64,000 nucleotides of DNA from DAIQRJ01 sp963708795. GTDB lineage: Bacteria > Actinomycetota > Actinomycetes > Propionibacteriales > DAIQRJ01. The notes below the pieces were generated by a model. That model saw nothing but the letters and a program-made list of their open reading frames with translations, was not told the DNA's origin and did not search any database. Position 1 is the first letter of the stretch; the number at the start of each line of letters is the position of its first letter. Made by a program: the position numbers and the translations under genes. Below, piece by piece: positions 9,421 to 17,604 of this stretch. The DNA is taken from the NCBI GenBank assembly GCA_963708795.1, contig CAVPUH010000012.1, positions 62,001-126,000 on the forward strand. Direction: 5' to 3'.

Positions 9421-10374
9421 ATGGACACCTCCGTCGTCACCTCGACCGCGTGGACCGACTGGTCCTGCACGGTCCGCATCACGGTCGACGAGCCCTCGAG
9501 CCTTGGTCAGGCAGCGGCTCTGACCGCATCGCTGATGTTCGACGTCGCCCGGGCAGTGGACCGATTCGACCCCGACTCCGAGCTCAGCCGGGCCAACGAC
9601 CGGGCCGGCACGCTGACGCCGGTCTCGAGGCTGTGTCGGCAGATCGTCCATCGCGCGCTCGAGCTGGCTGCGGAGACCGAGGGCGCCTGCGACCCGACGA
9701 CCGGGGCGTTCGTCCTGGCGGCCGGGTACCACCGCGACATCGCCGAGGTCCGCGCCTCACCGCCGGCGACTGCGACGGCGGTCGAGTCGCTTCGACAGCC
9801 GGATTGGCGGGCCGTGCACCTCGACAGCCGCTTCGACCTGCTCACCGTTCCCGCCGGCATGCGACTCGACCTCGGTGCCGTCGCGAAGGCATGGACGGCC
9901 GACGAGGCCGCTCGGCGCATCGCGCTGGTCCTCGGCTGCTCGGCTCTCGTCGAGATCGGCGGCGACCTCGCGGTGGCAGGCGGGCGCGCCGACTGGCAGG
10001 TGCTTGTGTCCGAGCGGGCCGAGCAGGACGGCCAGTGCATCAACCTTCGCCACGGCGGCATCGCGACCTCCAGCACCCTCGCCCGGCGTTGGACATCCTC
10101 GACCGGTCCGGCCCACCACATCATCGACCCGAGGACCCGCCGACCAGCGACGTCGACCTGGCGGTCGGCAACCGTCTGGGCACCGACCACAGCCCAGGCG
10201 AACGCGTGGTCGACGGCTGCGATCGTGCTCGGGACCGATGTTCTGCCGTTGCTGGAACGGCGCACCCTCGCCGCTCGCCTCGTCGACACGACGGGACGTG
10301 TCCGGTTCGCCGGTGACTGGCCGATCCCGCCGACGACCCCCGACGTCGATCGACGCCTGGCGGTGGCCTCGTGA
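9421..10374 (+). CDS. apbE: FAD:protein FMN transferase (ApbE-like)
   Basis: A 317-residue ApbE-family enzyme, which uses FAD to attach FMN covalently to a Thr/Ser of acceptor proteins. Family features: DRFDPDSELSRAN near the N-terminus, GACDPTTGAFVLAAGY, LDLGAVAKAWTADEAA (the [IL]DLGGIAKG-like motif), ALVEIGGDLAVAGG, GGIATSSTLARRW and HHIIDPRTRRPA near the Mg-binding site. No signal peptide or lipobox is visible, so it may act in the cytosol. It heads a five-gene operon and overlaps the next gene by GTGA. No recognisable FMN_bind acceptor is encoded nearby. Confidence 0.9.
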   Translation: MDTSVVTSTAWTDWSCTVRITVDEPSSLGQAAALTASLMFDVARAVDRFDPDSELSRANDRAGTLTPVSRLCRQIVHRALELAAETEGACDPTTGAFVLAAGYHRDIAEVRASPPATATAVESLRQPDWRAVHLDSRFDLLTVPAGMRLDLGAVAKAWTADEAARRIALVLGCSALVEIGGDLAVAGGRADWQVLVSERAEQDGQCINLRHGGIATSSTLARRWTSSTGPAHHIIDPRTRRPATSTWRSATVWAPTTAQANAWSTAAIVLGTDVLPLLERRTLAARLVDTTGRVRFAGDWPIPPTTPDVDRRLAVAS

Positions 10375-10985
10375 CCCTCTGGTATCTGGCCCGCGCGGCA
10401 GGAGTCGTGATGCTCCTGGCGTTCACGATGACCGTCTGTCTCGGGTCGCTCAGCTCGATTCGCGTCGACCCGCGCAACCCTCGCGCCCGGGAGCGGCGCC
10501 TTCTCACCGGGTACCTGCATCGCGCGGCTGCGGTGACGGGGATGCTGCTGATCGTCGTTCATGCCACGGCGCTCGTCGCGGACCACCAGTCCGGGGTCGC
10601 CGCCGGTGCCGTGTTTGTGCCGTTGACATCGGGTTATCGCCCCGTGGCCGTTGCGCTCGGGAGTGCCGCCGCCTACCTGTTCGTCTTCGTGGCAGTCGCC
10701 GGCGCCGCCCGACGGCAGATCGCGGCCTCCCGACACGGCGCCCGGGCGTGGCGCGCCCTCCACGCCACCAGTTACCTCGCGTGGGGCCTGTGCGTCCTGC
10801 ACGGTCTGCTCGCGGGCACGGATGCCGGAAGCACCTGGCTGACCGTGACCGTGGCCGGGTGCGTCGCGGCTCTCTCGGTCTGCCTTGCCGTTCGCCTGCT
10901 CGCAGAATTGCTCGCGCGCCACCGGTCACTGGCCAGCGCCCGCCGCGAACTCGCACTCGCACTCGCCGACGGGATCCGACCATGA
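10371..10985 (+). CDS. Ferric reductase-like transmembrane protein
   Basis: A 204-residue membrane protein with five to six hydrophobic helices, resembling the ferric-reductase-like transmembrane domain (haem-b binding, as in MsrQ/FRE proteins). Candidate haem ligands are histidines in TGYLHRAAAVTGMLLIVVHATAL (helix pair) and WRALHATSYLAWGLCVLHG. It has no flavin or NADPH domain of its own, so electrons would have to come from a partner; the next gene encodes one. It starts at a GTG overlapping the apbE stop and ends overlapping the next ATG. Confidence 0.8.
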   Translation: MTLWYLARAAGVVMLLAFTMTVCLGSLSSIRVDPRNPRARERRLLTGYLHRAAAVTGMLLIVVHATALVADHQSGVAAGAVFVPLTSGYRPVAVALGSAAAYLFVFVAVAGAARRQIAASRHGARAWRALHATSYLAWGLCVLHGLLAGTDAGSTWLTVTVAGCVAALSVCLAVRLLAELLARHRSLASARRELALALADGIRP

Positions 10986-12286
10986 CCACCGCGCCGCTTG
11001 TCGACGTACCCACGCTCGCCAGCATCGGCCCGGCGCGTCTGTTCGCCGGCGCCGCGAGTGGCTCGGCTGTCCAGCTCCCTGCGCATCGGCGCCTGCATCC
11101 CGCGGCCGCGCCCCCTGATCGAGACCGACTCACCGCGGCCCTCCGTGACGTCCGGATGCTCGGCCGCGGCGGTGCGGGGTTTCCAGTTGCCCGCAAGCTC
11201 GAGGCACTGCCGGCACGCGGAGCCGGGAGCGTCGTGGTCAACGGCAGCGAAGGCGAGCCGCTCAGCCTCAAGGATCGATCGCTGATGCGCCATGTCCCAC
11301 ACCTGGTCCTCGACGGGGCGCTCGCGGTCGCGGCCGCGGTCCGTGCCCGCCGCGTCATCGTGGTCGCCGACGATCCTGCCGCCCTGACCGTTCTCGCGAG
11401 TGCAGTGGCCGAGAGGTCCACCGCCGGGATCGACCAGGTGACGGTGGAGCTCGTCCGTGGGCGCGGCCGGTTCGTCAGCGGTGAGGCCCGTGCCGTCGCG
11501 GATCTGTTGGCCGGCGGCGTTGGGGCTCCGCCCGGACGACGCGTGCACCTGACTGATCACGGCCTCGACGGTCGCTCCACGTTTCTGTCGAATGTCGAGA
11601 CCTTCGCTCACGTCGGGCTCCTCGTGGCGCACGGAGCGTTCGACTACTCGGCGACGGGCTGCGCAGACGAACCGGGGACGTCGCTGGTCACCGTGACCGG
11701 CGCGGTCGGACGCCCGGCGGTGATCGAGGTGCCCAACGGAATCCCGTTGTCGGTGCTCCTGCCGAGCGTGGGCGCGAGTGACGGCGAGGTCCTCGTCGGC
11801 GGTTACCACGGTGCCTGGCTGGAGGAACCCGGCTCCGTCACGGTCAGTCGGGCCGGCCTCGCCCGCGTAGGTGGGACGTTCGGTGCCGGGACGGTCACGG
11901 TCCTCGACGACCTCACGTGTCCGATCGGCGAGATCGCGCGGGTCGCCGGCTGGCTGGCAGGCGAGTCGATGCGTCAGTGCGGTCCGTGCATGTTCGGGCT
12001 CGACGGGATCGCCGACGACATGGCCGCCCTCGCCGCCGGCGACTCGAAGCCCAGCGGGCATCTCGCCTACCTGTTGGCGATCACTCCCGGCCGCGGAGCC
12101 TGCGCTCACCCCGACGGCGCCGTCCGCTTCCTGCGGTCGTCGCTCCAGACGTTCGCCGTCGACGTCGATCTGCACCTGCGATTGGGAGGGTGCGGCCGGC
12201 CTGTGCTGGGCCGGCTTCCACTGTCGGCCGATGCGGCTTCGCCCACGGATTCCGCGTCACGTCGCACCGGCCGGCGGGTCGCATGA
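10982..12286 (+). CDS. NuoF-like NADH dehydrogenase flavo/Fe-S protein
   Basis: A 434-residue protein related to the 51-kDa NuoF subunit of complex I. The FMN/NADH-binding region is recognisable (MLGRGGAGFPVARKLEAL, VVNGSEGEPLSLKDRSLM), followed by an SLBB-like segment (VEVPNGIPLSVLLPSVG form) and the iron-sulfur region (GESMRQCGPCMFGLDGIADD ... GRGACAHPDGAVRFLRSSL). Only three of the four NuoF cluster cysteines remain: a Met stands where NuoF has the first. It likely passes electrons from NADH to the adjacent ferredoxin and membrane haem protein; this is inference from the operon. ATGA overlaps at both ends. Confidence 0.82.
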   Translation: MTTAPLVDVPTLASIGPARLFAGAASGSAVQLPAHRRLHPAAAPPDRDRLTAALRDVRMLGRGGAGFPVARKLEALPARGAGSVVVNGSEGEPLSLKDRSLMRHVPHLVLDGALAVAAAVRARRVIVVADDPAALTVLASAVAERSTAGIDQVTVELVRGRGRFVSGEARAVADLLAGGVGAPPGRRVHLTDHGLDGRSTFLSNVETFAHVGLLVAHGAFDYSATGCADEPGTSLVTVTGAVGRPAVIEVPNGIPLSVLLPSVGASDGEVLVGGYHGAWLEEPGSVTVSRAGLARVGGTFGAGTVTVLDDLTCPIGEIARVAGWLAGESMRQCGPCMFGLDGIADDMAALAAGDSKPSGHLAYLLAITPGRGACAHPDGAVRFLRSSLQTFAVDVDLHLRLGGCGRPVLGRLPLSADAASPTDSASRRTGRRVA

Positions 12287-12507
12287 GACGGGCGAGGACC
12301 ACCGGAGCCGCCGCGGAACTGGTCGTCGACTGGACACGATGCGACGGGCACGGGTTGTGCGCGTCGCTGGTGCCCGAACTGTTCACGGTCGACGAGTGGG
12401 GCTTCCCGGTGCCCACGAGCCAGCCGATCGATGCCGACCTGCTCGTCCATGCCAAACGTGCAGCCACCGCCTGCCCCGCATTGGCCCTGAGATTGGAGAC
12501 CTCGTGA
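12283..12507 (+). CDS. Small ferredoxin, [3Fe-4S]-type
   Basis: A 74-residue ferredoxin of the single-cluster type found with actinobacterial P450s: three cysteines in WTRCDGHGLCASLVPELF and TACPALAL (C-x5-C ... C-P), with the typical PELF-x-DEWG-x-P segment between. Its start overlaps the NuoF-like gene by ATGA, so tight cotranslation is likely. It probably carries single electrons between the NuoF-like protein and the membrane haem protein. Confidence 0.88.
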   Translation: MRRARTTGAAAELVVDWTRCDGHGLCASLVPELFTVDEWGFPVPTSQPIDADLLVHAKRAATACPALALRLETS

Positions 12508-12869
12508 ACGACCTCACCGCAGCCCGTGCCCGACTCGTGCGTCGGGCGACCGCCGGCATCGTCGGCGTGGTCGCCATCGGGGCGTCGGCGACCGGCATCG
12601 CCACCGTTGCCGTCGCACGCTCGGCCGACGAGCCGTCCAGCGGCGTGACCAGCCAGGCGAACGACGACGCCGGCTCCTCCGATCAGGGCAGCAGCGTCGG
12701 CAGCTCCGGGTCGGGCAACACCGGGTCGGGCAACACCGGGTCGGGCAACACCGGGTCGGGCCACACCGGGTCGGGCCACCGTTCAGGCAGCTCGACCTCG
12801 AACGGCTCGTCCGGTCTGAGCCACGGCGACTCGTCCAACGGCACCCAGGGCCACTCGTCAGCGAGCTGA
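12504..12869 (+). CDS. Gly/Ser-rich exported or membrane-anchored protein
   Basis: A 121-residue protein with a basic start, one hydrophobic helix (TAGIVGVVAIGASATGIATVAVA) and then a low-complexity tail rich in Ser, Gly, Asn, Thr and His. The tail holds five pentapeptide repeats SGNTG/SGHTG encoded by 15-bp DNA repeats. It starts at a GTG overlapping the ferredoxin stop. It occupies the place where related clusters usually have an FMN-binding protein, yet shows no FMN_bind domain; only a weak SGVTS resembles the SGATxTS flavin-attachment site. Function unknown. Confidence 0.75.
   Translation: MNDLTAARARLVRRATAGIVGVVAIGASATGIATVAVARSADEPSSGVTSQANDDAGSSDQGSSVGSSGSGNTGSGNTGSGNTGSGHTGSGHRSGSSTSNGSSGLSHGDSSNGTQGHSSAS
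12706..12780 (+). repeat. Five 15-bp tandem repeats inside a coding region
   Basis: CCGGGTCGGGCAACA repeats at 12706, 12721 and 12736, then CCGGGTCGGGCCACA at 12751 and a last variant at 12766. The period is a multiple of three, so copy-number change would lengthen or shorten the protein tail without a frameshift. Confidence 0.9.
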
Positions 12870-12897
12870 CATCACGGCCGCGCCGCTTCGCCGAGCA

Positions 12898-13899
12898 CTA
12901 GCGTGCCGCGTCGCCCAGCCGGTAGGAAGCGGTGAGGTCGTCCAGCCGGGCCTTCAGGTCGGCGTCCAGGGGGTGCGCGAGTGCGGCGACCGAGTCGGCC
13001 AGCTGCTCGGGCCGGCTGGCCCCGATGATCGGCGCCGTCACCGCGGGATTGGCGAGCACCCACGAGACGGCGAGCGTGGTGAGGGATACACCGGCCTCGG
13101 CGGCCAGCGGCGCCAACTCGTCCACGGTGTCGAACGCGGCATCGTTCCAGTAGCGATCCTGGTAACGACCCTGTGCCGAGCCGAGAGTGAAGCGGGTGCC
13201 TTCGGTCGGGGCGCCTCGACGGTGCTTGCCGGTGAGCATGCCGCCGGCGATCGGGTTGTAGGGGATGACGCCGATCGATTCCTCGGCTGCCAGTGGGAGC
13301 AGCTCCCGCTCGATCTGGCGGAACAGCAGGTTGTACCGGGGCTGCAGCGAATCGAAGCGGGCCAGGCCCAATGCCTCGCTGCGGCCGATGGCCCGGGCGA
13401 CCTGGTAGGCCAGGAAGTTCGAGCACCCGACGTAGCCGACCTTGCCGGACCGGACGAGGTCGTCCAGCGCCTGCAGGGTCTCGTCGATCGGGGTCTCGGG
13501 GTCGGGCGAGTGCAGCTGGTACAGGTCGATGCGATCGATCGCCGAGTCGTCGCAGCGAGGCCTCGACGGCTTCGACGATGTGCCGTCGCGACGCACCCGA
13601 CTGCCAGGGCCGATCGCCCATCGACCCGACGCACTTGGTCGCCAGAACGACGTCGTCGCGACGCCCCGGGTGAGCCGCGAGCCAGGTACCGACGATCTCC
13701 TCGGTTCGACCCAGCGGTGTCGTGACCGCCACCGAGCGGGTAGACGTCGGCGGTGTCGATGAAGGTGATGCCCGCCGTCGTACGCCGCGTCGAGGATCGC
13801 CAGGGACGTCGGCTCGTCGCACTGCAGCCCGAACGTCATCGTGCCCAGACAGAGCTTCGACACCTGAAGGCCGGTCCGGCCCAATCGCGTGTATTCCAT
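12898..13899 (-). CDS. Aldo/keto reductase (several frameshifts)
   Basis: A cytosolic NADPH-dependent aldo/keto reductase of the YghZ/tas-like group. The start MEYTRLGRTGLQVSKLCLGTM follows GAGGAG and is typical. The end of the gene is also normal (IGVIPYNPIAGGMLTGKH, VSWVLANPAVTAPIIGASR). The middle is broken: the catalytic GITFIDTADVYPLGGG, the GRTEEIVGTWLA stretch, the catalytic-Lys segment DDVVLATKCVGSMGDR and the DRIDLYQLHSPDP strand lie in different frames, so at least three single-base shifts between about 13555 and 13780 are needed. With those restored the protein is full length (about 330 residues). It converges with the Gly/Ser-rich gene. Confidence 0.82.
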   Translation of the reverse strand: MEYTRLGRTGLQVSKLCLGTMTFGLQCDEPTSLAILDAAYDGGHHLHRHRRRLPARWRSRHRWVEPRRSSVPGSRLTRGVATTSFWRPSASGRWAIGPGSRVRRDGTSSKPSRPRCDDSAIDRIDLYQLHSPDPETPIDETLQALDDLVRSGKVGYVGCSNFLAYQVARAIGRSEALGLARFDSLQPRYNLLFRQIERELLPLAAEESIGVIPYNPIAGGMLTGKHRRGAPTEGTRFTLGSAQGRYQDRYWNDAAFDTVDELAPLAAEAGVSLTTLAVSWVLANPAVTAPIIGASRPEQLADSVAALAHPLDADLKARLDDLTASYRLGDAAR

Positions 13900-14039
13900 G
13901 CTGCTCCTCTCGCCGGGCACGAACTGGCCGACCCACTCTCGCACGCGACGGCCTCGAGGCTCCGGGTACGGGTGGCCGCGCCATCCGCCCATCTCGCCCG
14001 CTGCCTCCGGCGTAACGAGCCGGTGGCAGAGTGGTCGGC

Positions 14040-14399
14040 ATGCCGTTGCCAGCCGCCGTCGCCGATTTCAACCGGCGTGTCACGAACCGGTGTACCGGCC
14101 GATTCGCTGATCGCCTGCCAGGGTTCGCGTCGTCGTCCACACCGGCCGTCGTCGGGTACGACCTACCGCACGCCCGTCAATGTGTTCCGCCGAGGGCTGC
14201 GTACCGGTTCGCGCTGACCTATGGCGCGGATGCGCAGTGGGTACGCAACGTGCTGGCCGCGGGCGGCTGCACGATCGAGACCCGGGGCCGGACGGTGCAG
14301 CTGGCCCAGACCAGTCGTGGTCGAGGACAGGAGCCGTTCCTGGGCGCCCACGCCGGTCCGGCTGATCCTCGGGTTGATCGACGCGCAACCAGTACCTGA
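14040..14399 (+). CDS. Deazaflavin-dependent nitroreductase-like protein (frameshifted)
   Basis: Fragments in three frames add up to a DUF385/F420-dependent nitroreductase-family protein: MPLPAAVADFNRRVTNR and GRFADRLPGFA (frame from 14040), TYRTPVNVFRRG (near 14160-14190, second frame), FALTYGADAQWVRNVLAAGG and TIETRGRTVQLA (first frame again), and VVVEDRSRSWAPTPVRLILGL (near 14310-14370, third frame). Proteins of this family bind F420 or quinone-like cofactors and reduce various substrates. At least three shifts are needed; the true end may lie near 14448. It lies between the aldo/keto reductase and the L,D-transpeptidase. Confidence 0.65.
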   Translation: MPLPAAVADFNRRVTNRCTGRFADRLPGFASSSTPAVVGYDLPHARQCVPPRAAYRFALTYGADAQWVRNVLAAGGCTIETRGRTVQLAQTSRGRGQEPFLGAHAGPADPRVDRRATST

Positions 14400-14459
14400 A
14401 TGCTCGGTCGCCGCGGTATCGGATCAGGCCGGACCGCCCGCGGCCTGACGCACGGTTGC

Positions 14460-15470
14460 TCAGAGATCGACCAGCGAGGCCGACGAGCCGATCGCGATGT
14501 GCGGGTTCGACGCCGGCGTCAGCCACCGGAGGACCCGCTTCATGCCGTCGGTCGAGATCGAGACGCACCCGGCCGTGAGGCCTTTCCCGTTCGTGTGCAG
14601 GAAGATTCCCGCTCCACGCCCCTTGATCGGGTCGGCGTAGTTGAACCCGATCACGGCACCGTAGTTGTAGGTCTTGTACGTGACGAGGTGCTCCGACTCG
14701 GATTTCCGGCACCCCTTGGGTATGGGGTCGACCCAGCGGTTGTAGGACGAGGACTTCACGTCCTCGCACCACCAGGCGGTCTTCGTGACGTGGCGCCATC
14801 GCATCGAGGTTCCCGGGTCGGGTGCCGTGCCGAAAGCGAACGGGATCGAGTAGAGCCCGGACGGGGTGGTGTTGGTGTTCTGGCGCCGGGTCGAGCCGGC
14901 GACGATCCCGTTCGCCCCGAAACGGGCGGGGTAGGACGCGACCTTGGCCCACTTGCCCGCGCTCAGCCGCCACATCACGAGGGTGCCCGTGGTCGAGCCC
15001 ATGTGCGCGCCCTCCACCGTGATCAAGCGCGTCGAGCCGCGTACGTCGTCGATGCCGAAAGGCGTGGTCGTGACGCCCAGCCCGATGCGGTGGATCAGGC
15101 CCTTACCCGGGAACCGGATCTCTCCTTCGGCCCACGCCTGGTCGCCGGTCTTCTTCGCGACCGCCTTGTACACCGCCTTCGTCAACGCCGTCGTCTCGTT
15201 GCCGTAGTACCCGGTGGCGCCCGCCGGGTTCAGCTTCGTCGCCGAGACCCCGACCTTCGGCGCGTACGCCCGAAGGGCCTTCTGGTAGCGCTTCACGTCG
15301 CTGTTGTTCTTGCCGAACCTCAGATTCATCACCGCGACGTTGCCGCTCGCGGCCTCGGCGGGCACCGCGGTGGCCGCGCTCAGGCCGATCAGCAGCGAAG
15401 CGGTCAGGGCGAGCACGGCGGCCAGAGCGACGACGATCCGGCTACTCCGGCCGGTGACGGCGGCAGGCAT
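14460..15470 (-). CDS. Secreted L,D-transpeptidase-like protein
   Basis: A 336-residue exported protein. The ATG at 15470 follows GGAGGAACC and opens a classical signal peptide (basic start, VVALAAVLALTASLLIGLSAA, cleavage near AEA). Residues about 50-110 look like a peptidoglycan-binding repeat (NNSDVKRYQKALRAY ... GYYGNETTALTKAVYKAV). The C-terminal part carries the YkuD-type catalytic motif HTNGKGLTAGCVSIS, where His and Cys match the L,D-transpeptidase active site. The role is probably 3-3 cross-linking or attachment of proteins in the wall. Regulation not visible. Confidence 0.85.
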   Translation of the reverse strand: MPAAVTGRSSRIVVALAAVLALTASLLIGLSAATAVPAEAASGNVAVMNLRFGKNNSDVKRYQKALRAYAPKVGVSATKLNPAGATGYYGNETTALTKAVYKAVAKKTGDQAWAEGEIRFPGKGLIHRIGLGVTTTPFGIDDVRGSTRLITVEGAHMGSTTGTLVMWRLSAGKWAKVASYPARFGANGIVAGSTRRQNTNTTPSGLYSIPFAFGTAPDPGTSMRWRHVTKTAWWCEDVKSSSYNRWVDPIPKGCRKSESEHLVTYKTYNYGAVIGFNYADPIKGRGAGIFLHTNGKGLTAGCVSISTDGMKRVLRWLTPASNPHIAIGSSASLVDL

Positions 15471-15622
15471 GGTTCCTCCGGGCAGAACGAGGGGATGCGT
15501 GGCGTAGCCGAATAGTCGCACTTCGTGTGCACGCCGGCCAAGGTGGCGGCATCCGGCCCGATCTCGGCACCGACGGCCGTCCGACGGGGCAGTCGCGCGA
15601 ACAGACTGCCAGGCTGGGCAGC

Positions 15623-16705
15623 ATGAATCCGTTGTCCCGCCGCGTCACCCACGTCGAGCTCGCCACGGTGACGAGCAGGTACCCCCGCACCGTGGGCAGG
15701 AACTCCAGGCTCGGCAGCCACGGCGCCGGCGGGACGAGTGACATCGTCGTCCTGCACGCGGAGGGCGGCTCGACGGGATGGGGGCTGGTCAGCGCCCCGT
15801 TGCCGCCCGCGGAATCGATCGTCGGCAAGGCGGTCGAGGAGCTGATCGAGCCCGCGACCGGCATCCGCCGGCCCGAGCTCGCCGGCCTCGACTTCGCCCT
15901 GCACGACCTGGCCGGTCACCTGCTCGACCTCCCGGTGCACGCACTGTTGGGCGACGCGGGCTCGACGTCGCTACCGGTGTACGACGGGGCGATCTACTTC
16001 GACGATCTGGACCCGGCCGACGCTCCCGCCGGTGTCGAGGTCCACCTCGCGAACTGTGCCGCCGACTCCACCCTCGGCTACCGGGACTTCAAGCTGAAGA
16101 TCGGCCGTGGCCACCGATGGATGAGCCGCGACGAGGGGGACCGGCGTGACATCGACGTGACCCGGGAGGTCCGGGCCGCCTACCCCACGGCGCGGATCCT
16201 CGTGGACGCGAACGACGGGTACGACGTGGCAGGCATGCTCCGCTACGTCGACGCCGTGGCCGACTGCGACCTGTACTGGATCGAGGAGCCGTTCCTCGAC
16301 GACCACGACGACCTCGCGCTGCTGCGCGAACACCTGCTCGAGGTCAGTCCGGAGACGCTGATCGCCGAGGGCGAGACCGCACCCGTACTCGACCAGCTCC
16401 TCGGCTTCGCTGCGGACGGGCTGATCGACGTCGTGCTTCTCGACATCCAGTCCTACGGGTTCACCGCGTGGCGTCAGGTGATGAGTCGCTTCGCCGACCT
16501 GGGCGTCGTGGGGTCACCGCACGCCTGGGGGCTTCCGCTCAAGACCCTGTACGCCGCGCAACTCGCGGCCGGCCTGGGCAACGTCGACATCCTCGAGGGC
16601 GTGCCGGGCAGCTCGCCCGACATCGACACCAGCGGGTACCTGGTCTCGGACGGCGTCCTCACCGTGCCCGACCTGCCCGGCTTCGGTCTCCCGCTCGTCC
16701 GCTGA
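15623..16705 (+). CDS. Enolase-superfamily sugar acid dehydratase/racemase-like
   Basis: A 360-residue member of the mandelate racemase/muconate lactonizing group. Visible active-site elements: GYRDFKLKIGRG with the Lys-x-Lys base, ILVDANDGYD and YWIEEPF with two metal ligands (Asp/Asn and Glu), LIAEGE as the third metal position, and GSPHAWG with a candidate general His. The reaction is probably abstraction of a proton alpha to a carboxylate, but substrate cannot be read from the sequence. The ATG at 15623 has AGG upstream; it is divergent from the L,D-transpeptidase. Confidence 0.82.
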   Translation: MNPLSRRVTHVELATVTSRYPRTVGRNSRLGSHGAGGTSDIVVLHAEGGSTGWGLVSAPLPPAESIVGKAVEELIEPATGIRRPELAGLDFALHDLAGHLLDLPVHALLGDAGSTSLPVYDGAIYFDDLDPADAPAGVEVHLANCAADSTLGYRDFKLKIGRGHRWMSRDEGDRRDIDVTREVRAAYPTARILVDANDGYDVAGMLRYVDAVADCDLYWIEEPFLDDHDDLALLREHLLEVSPETLIAEGETAPVLDQLLGFAADGLIDVVLLDIQSYGFTAWRQVMSRFADLGVVGSPHAWGLPLKTLYAAQLAAGLGNVDILEGVPGSSPDIDTSGYLVSDGVLTVPDLPGFGLPLVR

Positions 16706-16721
16706 TCCAGGTGGCGGAACG

Positions 16722-16765
16722 CCGACGGGCGGCGACCGGCCCGAAGGCCGGCCACCGCCCGTCGG
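16722..16765. terminator. Bidirectional terminator between convergent genes
   Basis: CCGACGGGCGG (16722-16732) pairs with CCGCCCGTCGG (16755-16765), and inside it CCGGCC-CGAA-GGCCGG forms a second perfect stem with a tetraloop. It lies between the plus-strand enolase-like gene and the minus-strand sod gene, so it can serve both. Confidence 0.85.
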
Positions 16766-16794
16766 GCGAACTGCCGAGACGACCCAGCCTCAGC

Positions 16795-17418
16795 TCAGGG
16801 CGTCAGCAGGTTCGTCGTCTGCGTGATCGCCGCCGTGAAGCGCTTCTGGACGTCGGCCCAGTTCGCGATGTTCCACCAGGCCTTGACGTAGTCGGCCTTG
16901 ACGTTCTTGTAGTCCAGGTAGAACGCGTGCTCCCACATGTCCAGCAGGAGCAGCGGGGTCAGCCCGACGGGCAGGTTCCCCTGGTGGTCGTAGAGCTGGA
17001 CGACGAGGAGCTTCTTGCCCAGCGAGTCCCAGGCCAGGATCGACCAGCCCGAGCCCTGGATCCCCAGCGCCGAGGCCGTGAAGTGCGCCCGGAACGCGTC
17101 GAACGAGCCGAAGTGCTCGTCGATCGCGGCGGCCAGCTCGCCGGTCGGCTTGTCGCCGCCGTCCGGGGACATGTTCGGCCAGAACACCGAGTGGTTGACG
17201 TGACCGGCCAGGTTGAACGACAGGTTCTTCTGGTACAGGTTCACCGGCCCGAGGGCGTCCTTGTCGCGCGCCTCCGCCAGCTGCTCGAGAGCAGTGTTCG
17301 CGCCGGTGACGTACGTCTGGTGGTGCTTGTCGTGATGCAGCTCCATGATCGTGCCGCTGATGTGCGGCTCGAGCGCGCTGTAGTCGTACGGAAGTTCGGG
17401 CAGGGTGTAATCGGCCAC
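16795..17418 (-). CDS. sodA: Superoxide dismutase, Fe/Mn type
   Basis: A 207-residue cytosolic Fe/Mn superoxide dismutase. All four metal ligands are in recognisable motifs: ELHHDKHHQTYV (first His), LAGHVNHSVFWPNMSP (second His), LLLDMWEHAFYLDY (Asp and third His). GIQGSGWSILAWD contains the active-site Gln region. The GTG at 17418 is preferred because GGAGGAG sits immediately before it; an ATG at 17430 would place that site inside the gene. Metal preference (Fe or Mn) cannot be settled by eye. Confidence 0.95.
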   Translation of the reverse strand: MADYTLPELPYDYSALEPHISGTIMELHHDKHHQTYVTGANTALEQLAEARDKDALGPVNLYQKNLSFNLAGHVNHSVFWPNMSPDGGDKPTGELAAAIDEHFGSFDAFRAHFTASALGIQGSGWSILAWDSLGKKLLVVQLYDHQGNLPVGLTPLLLLDMWEHAFYLDYKNVKADYVKAWWNIANWADVQKRFTAAITQTTNLLTP

Positions 17419-17604
17419 GTGCTCCTCCATGTCAGAGCTGGGCGCCGCCGACCGCGGCGCGAGTGATGATTCGACCGTATCTCAGGCTCGGGTTCGACAT
17501 ACCCCGGGTGCCGCCGGATCATGCGTGGACCAGTCACCATTGGCTCGAGGGTCCTGGCGAGAGTTCGGCGAGGACCGCGTCCCGAACCGACCGGAGGATC
17601 AACC

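Noticed and set aside
12640..12670. SGVTS in the small exported protein as an ApbE flavin-attachment site
   Set aside because: The usual motif is D-x-x-S/T-G-A-T; here spacing and the Ala differ and no FMN_bind fold is visible, so it is mentioned only as a weak possibility and not annotated.
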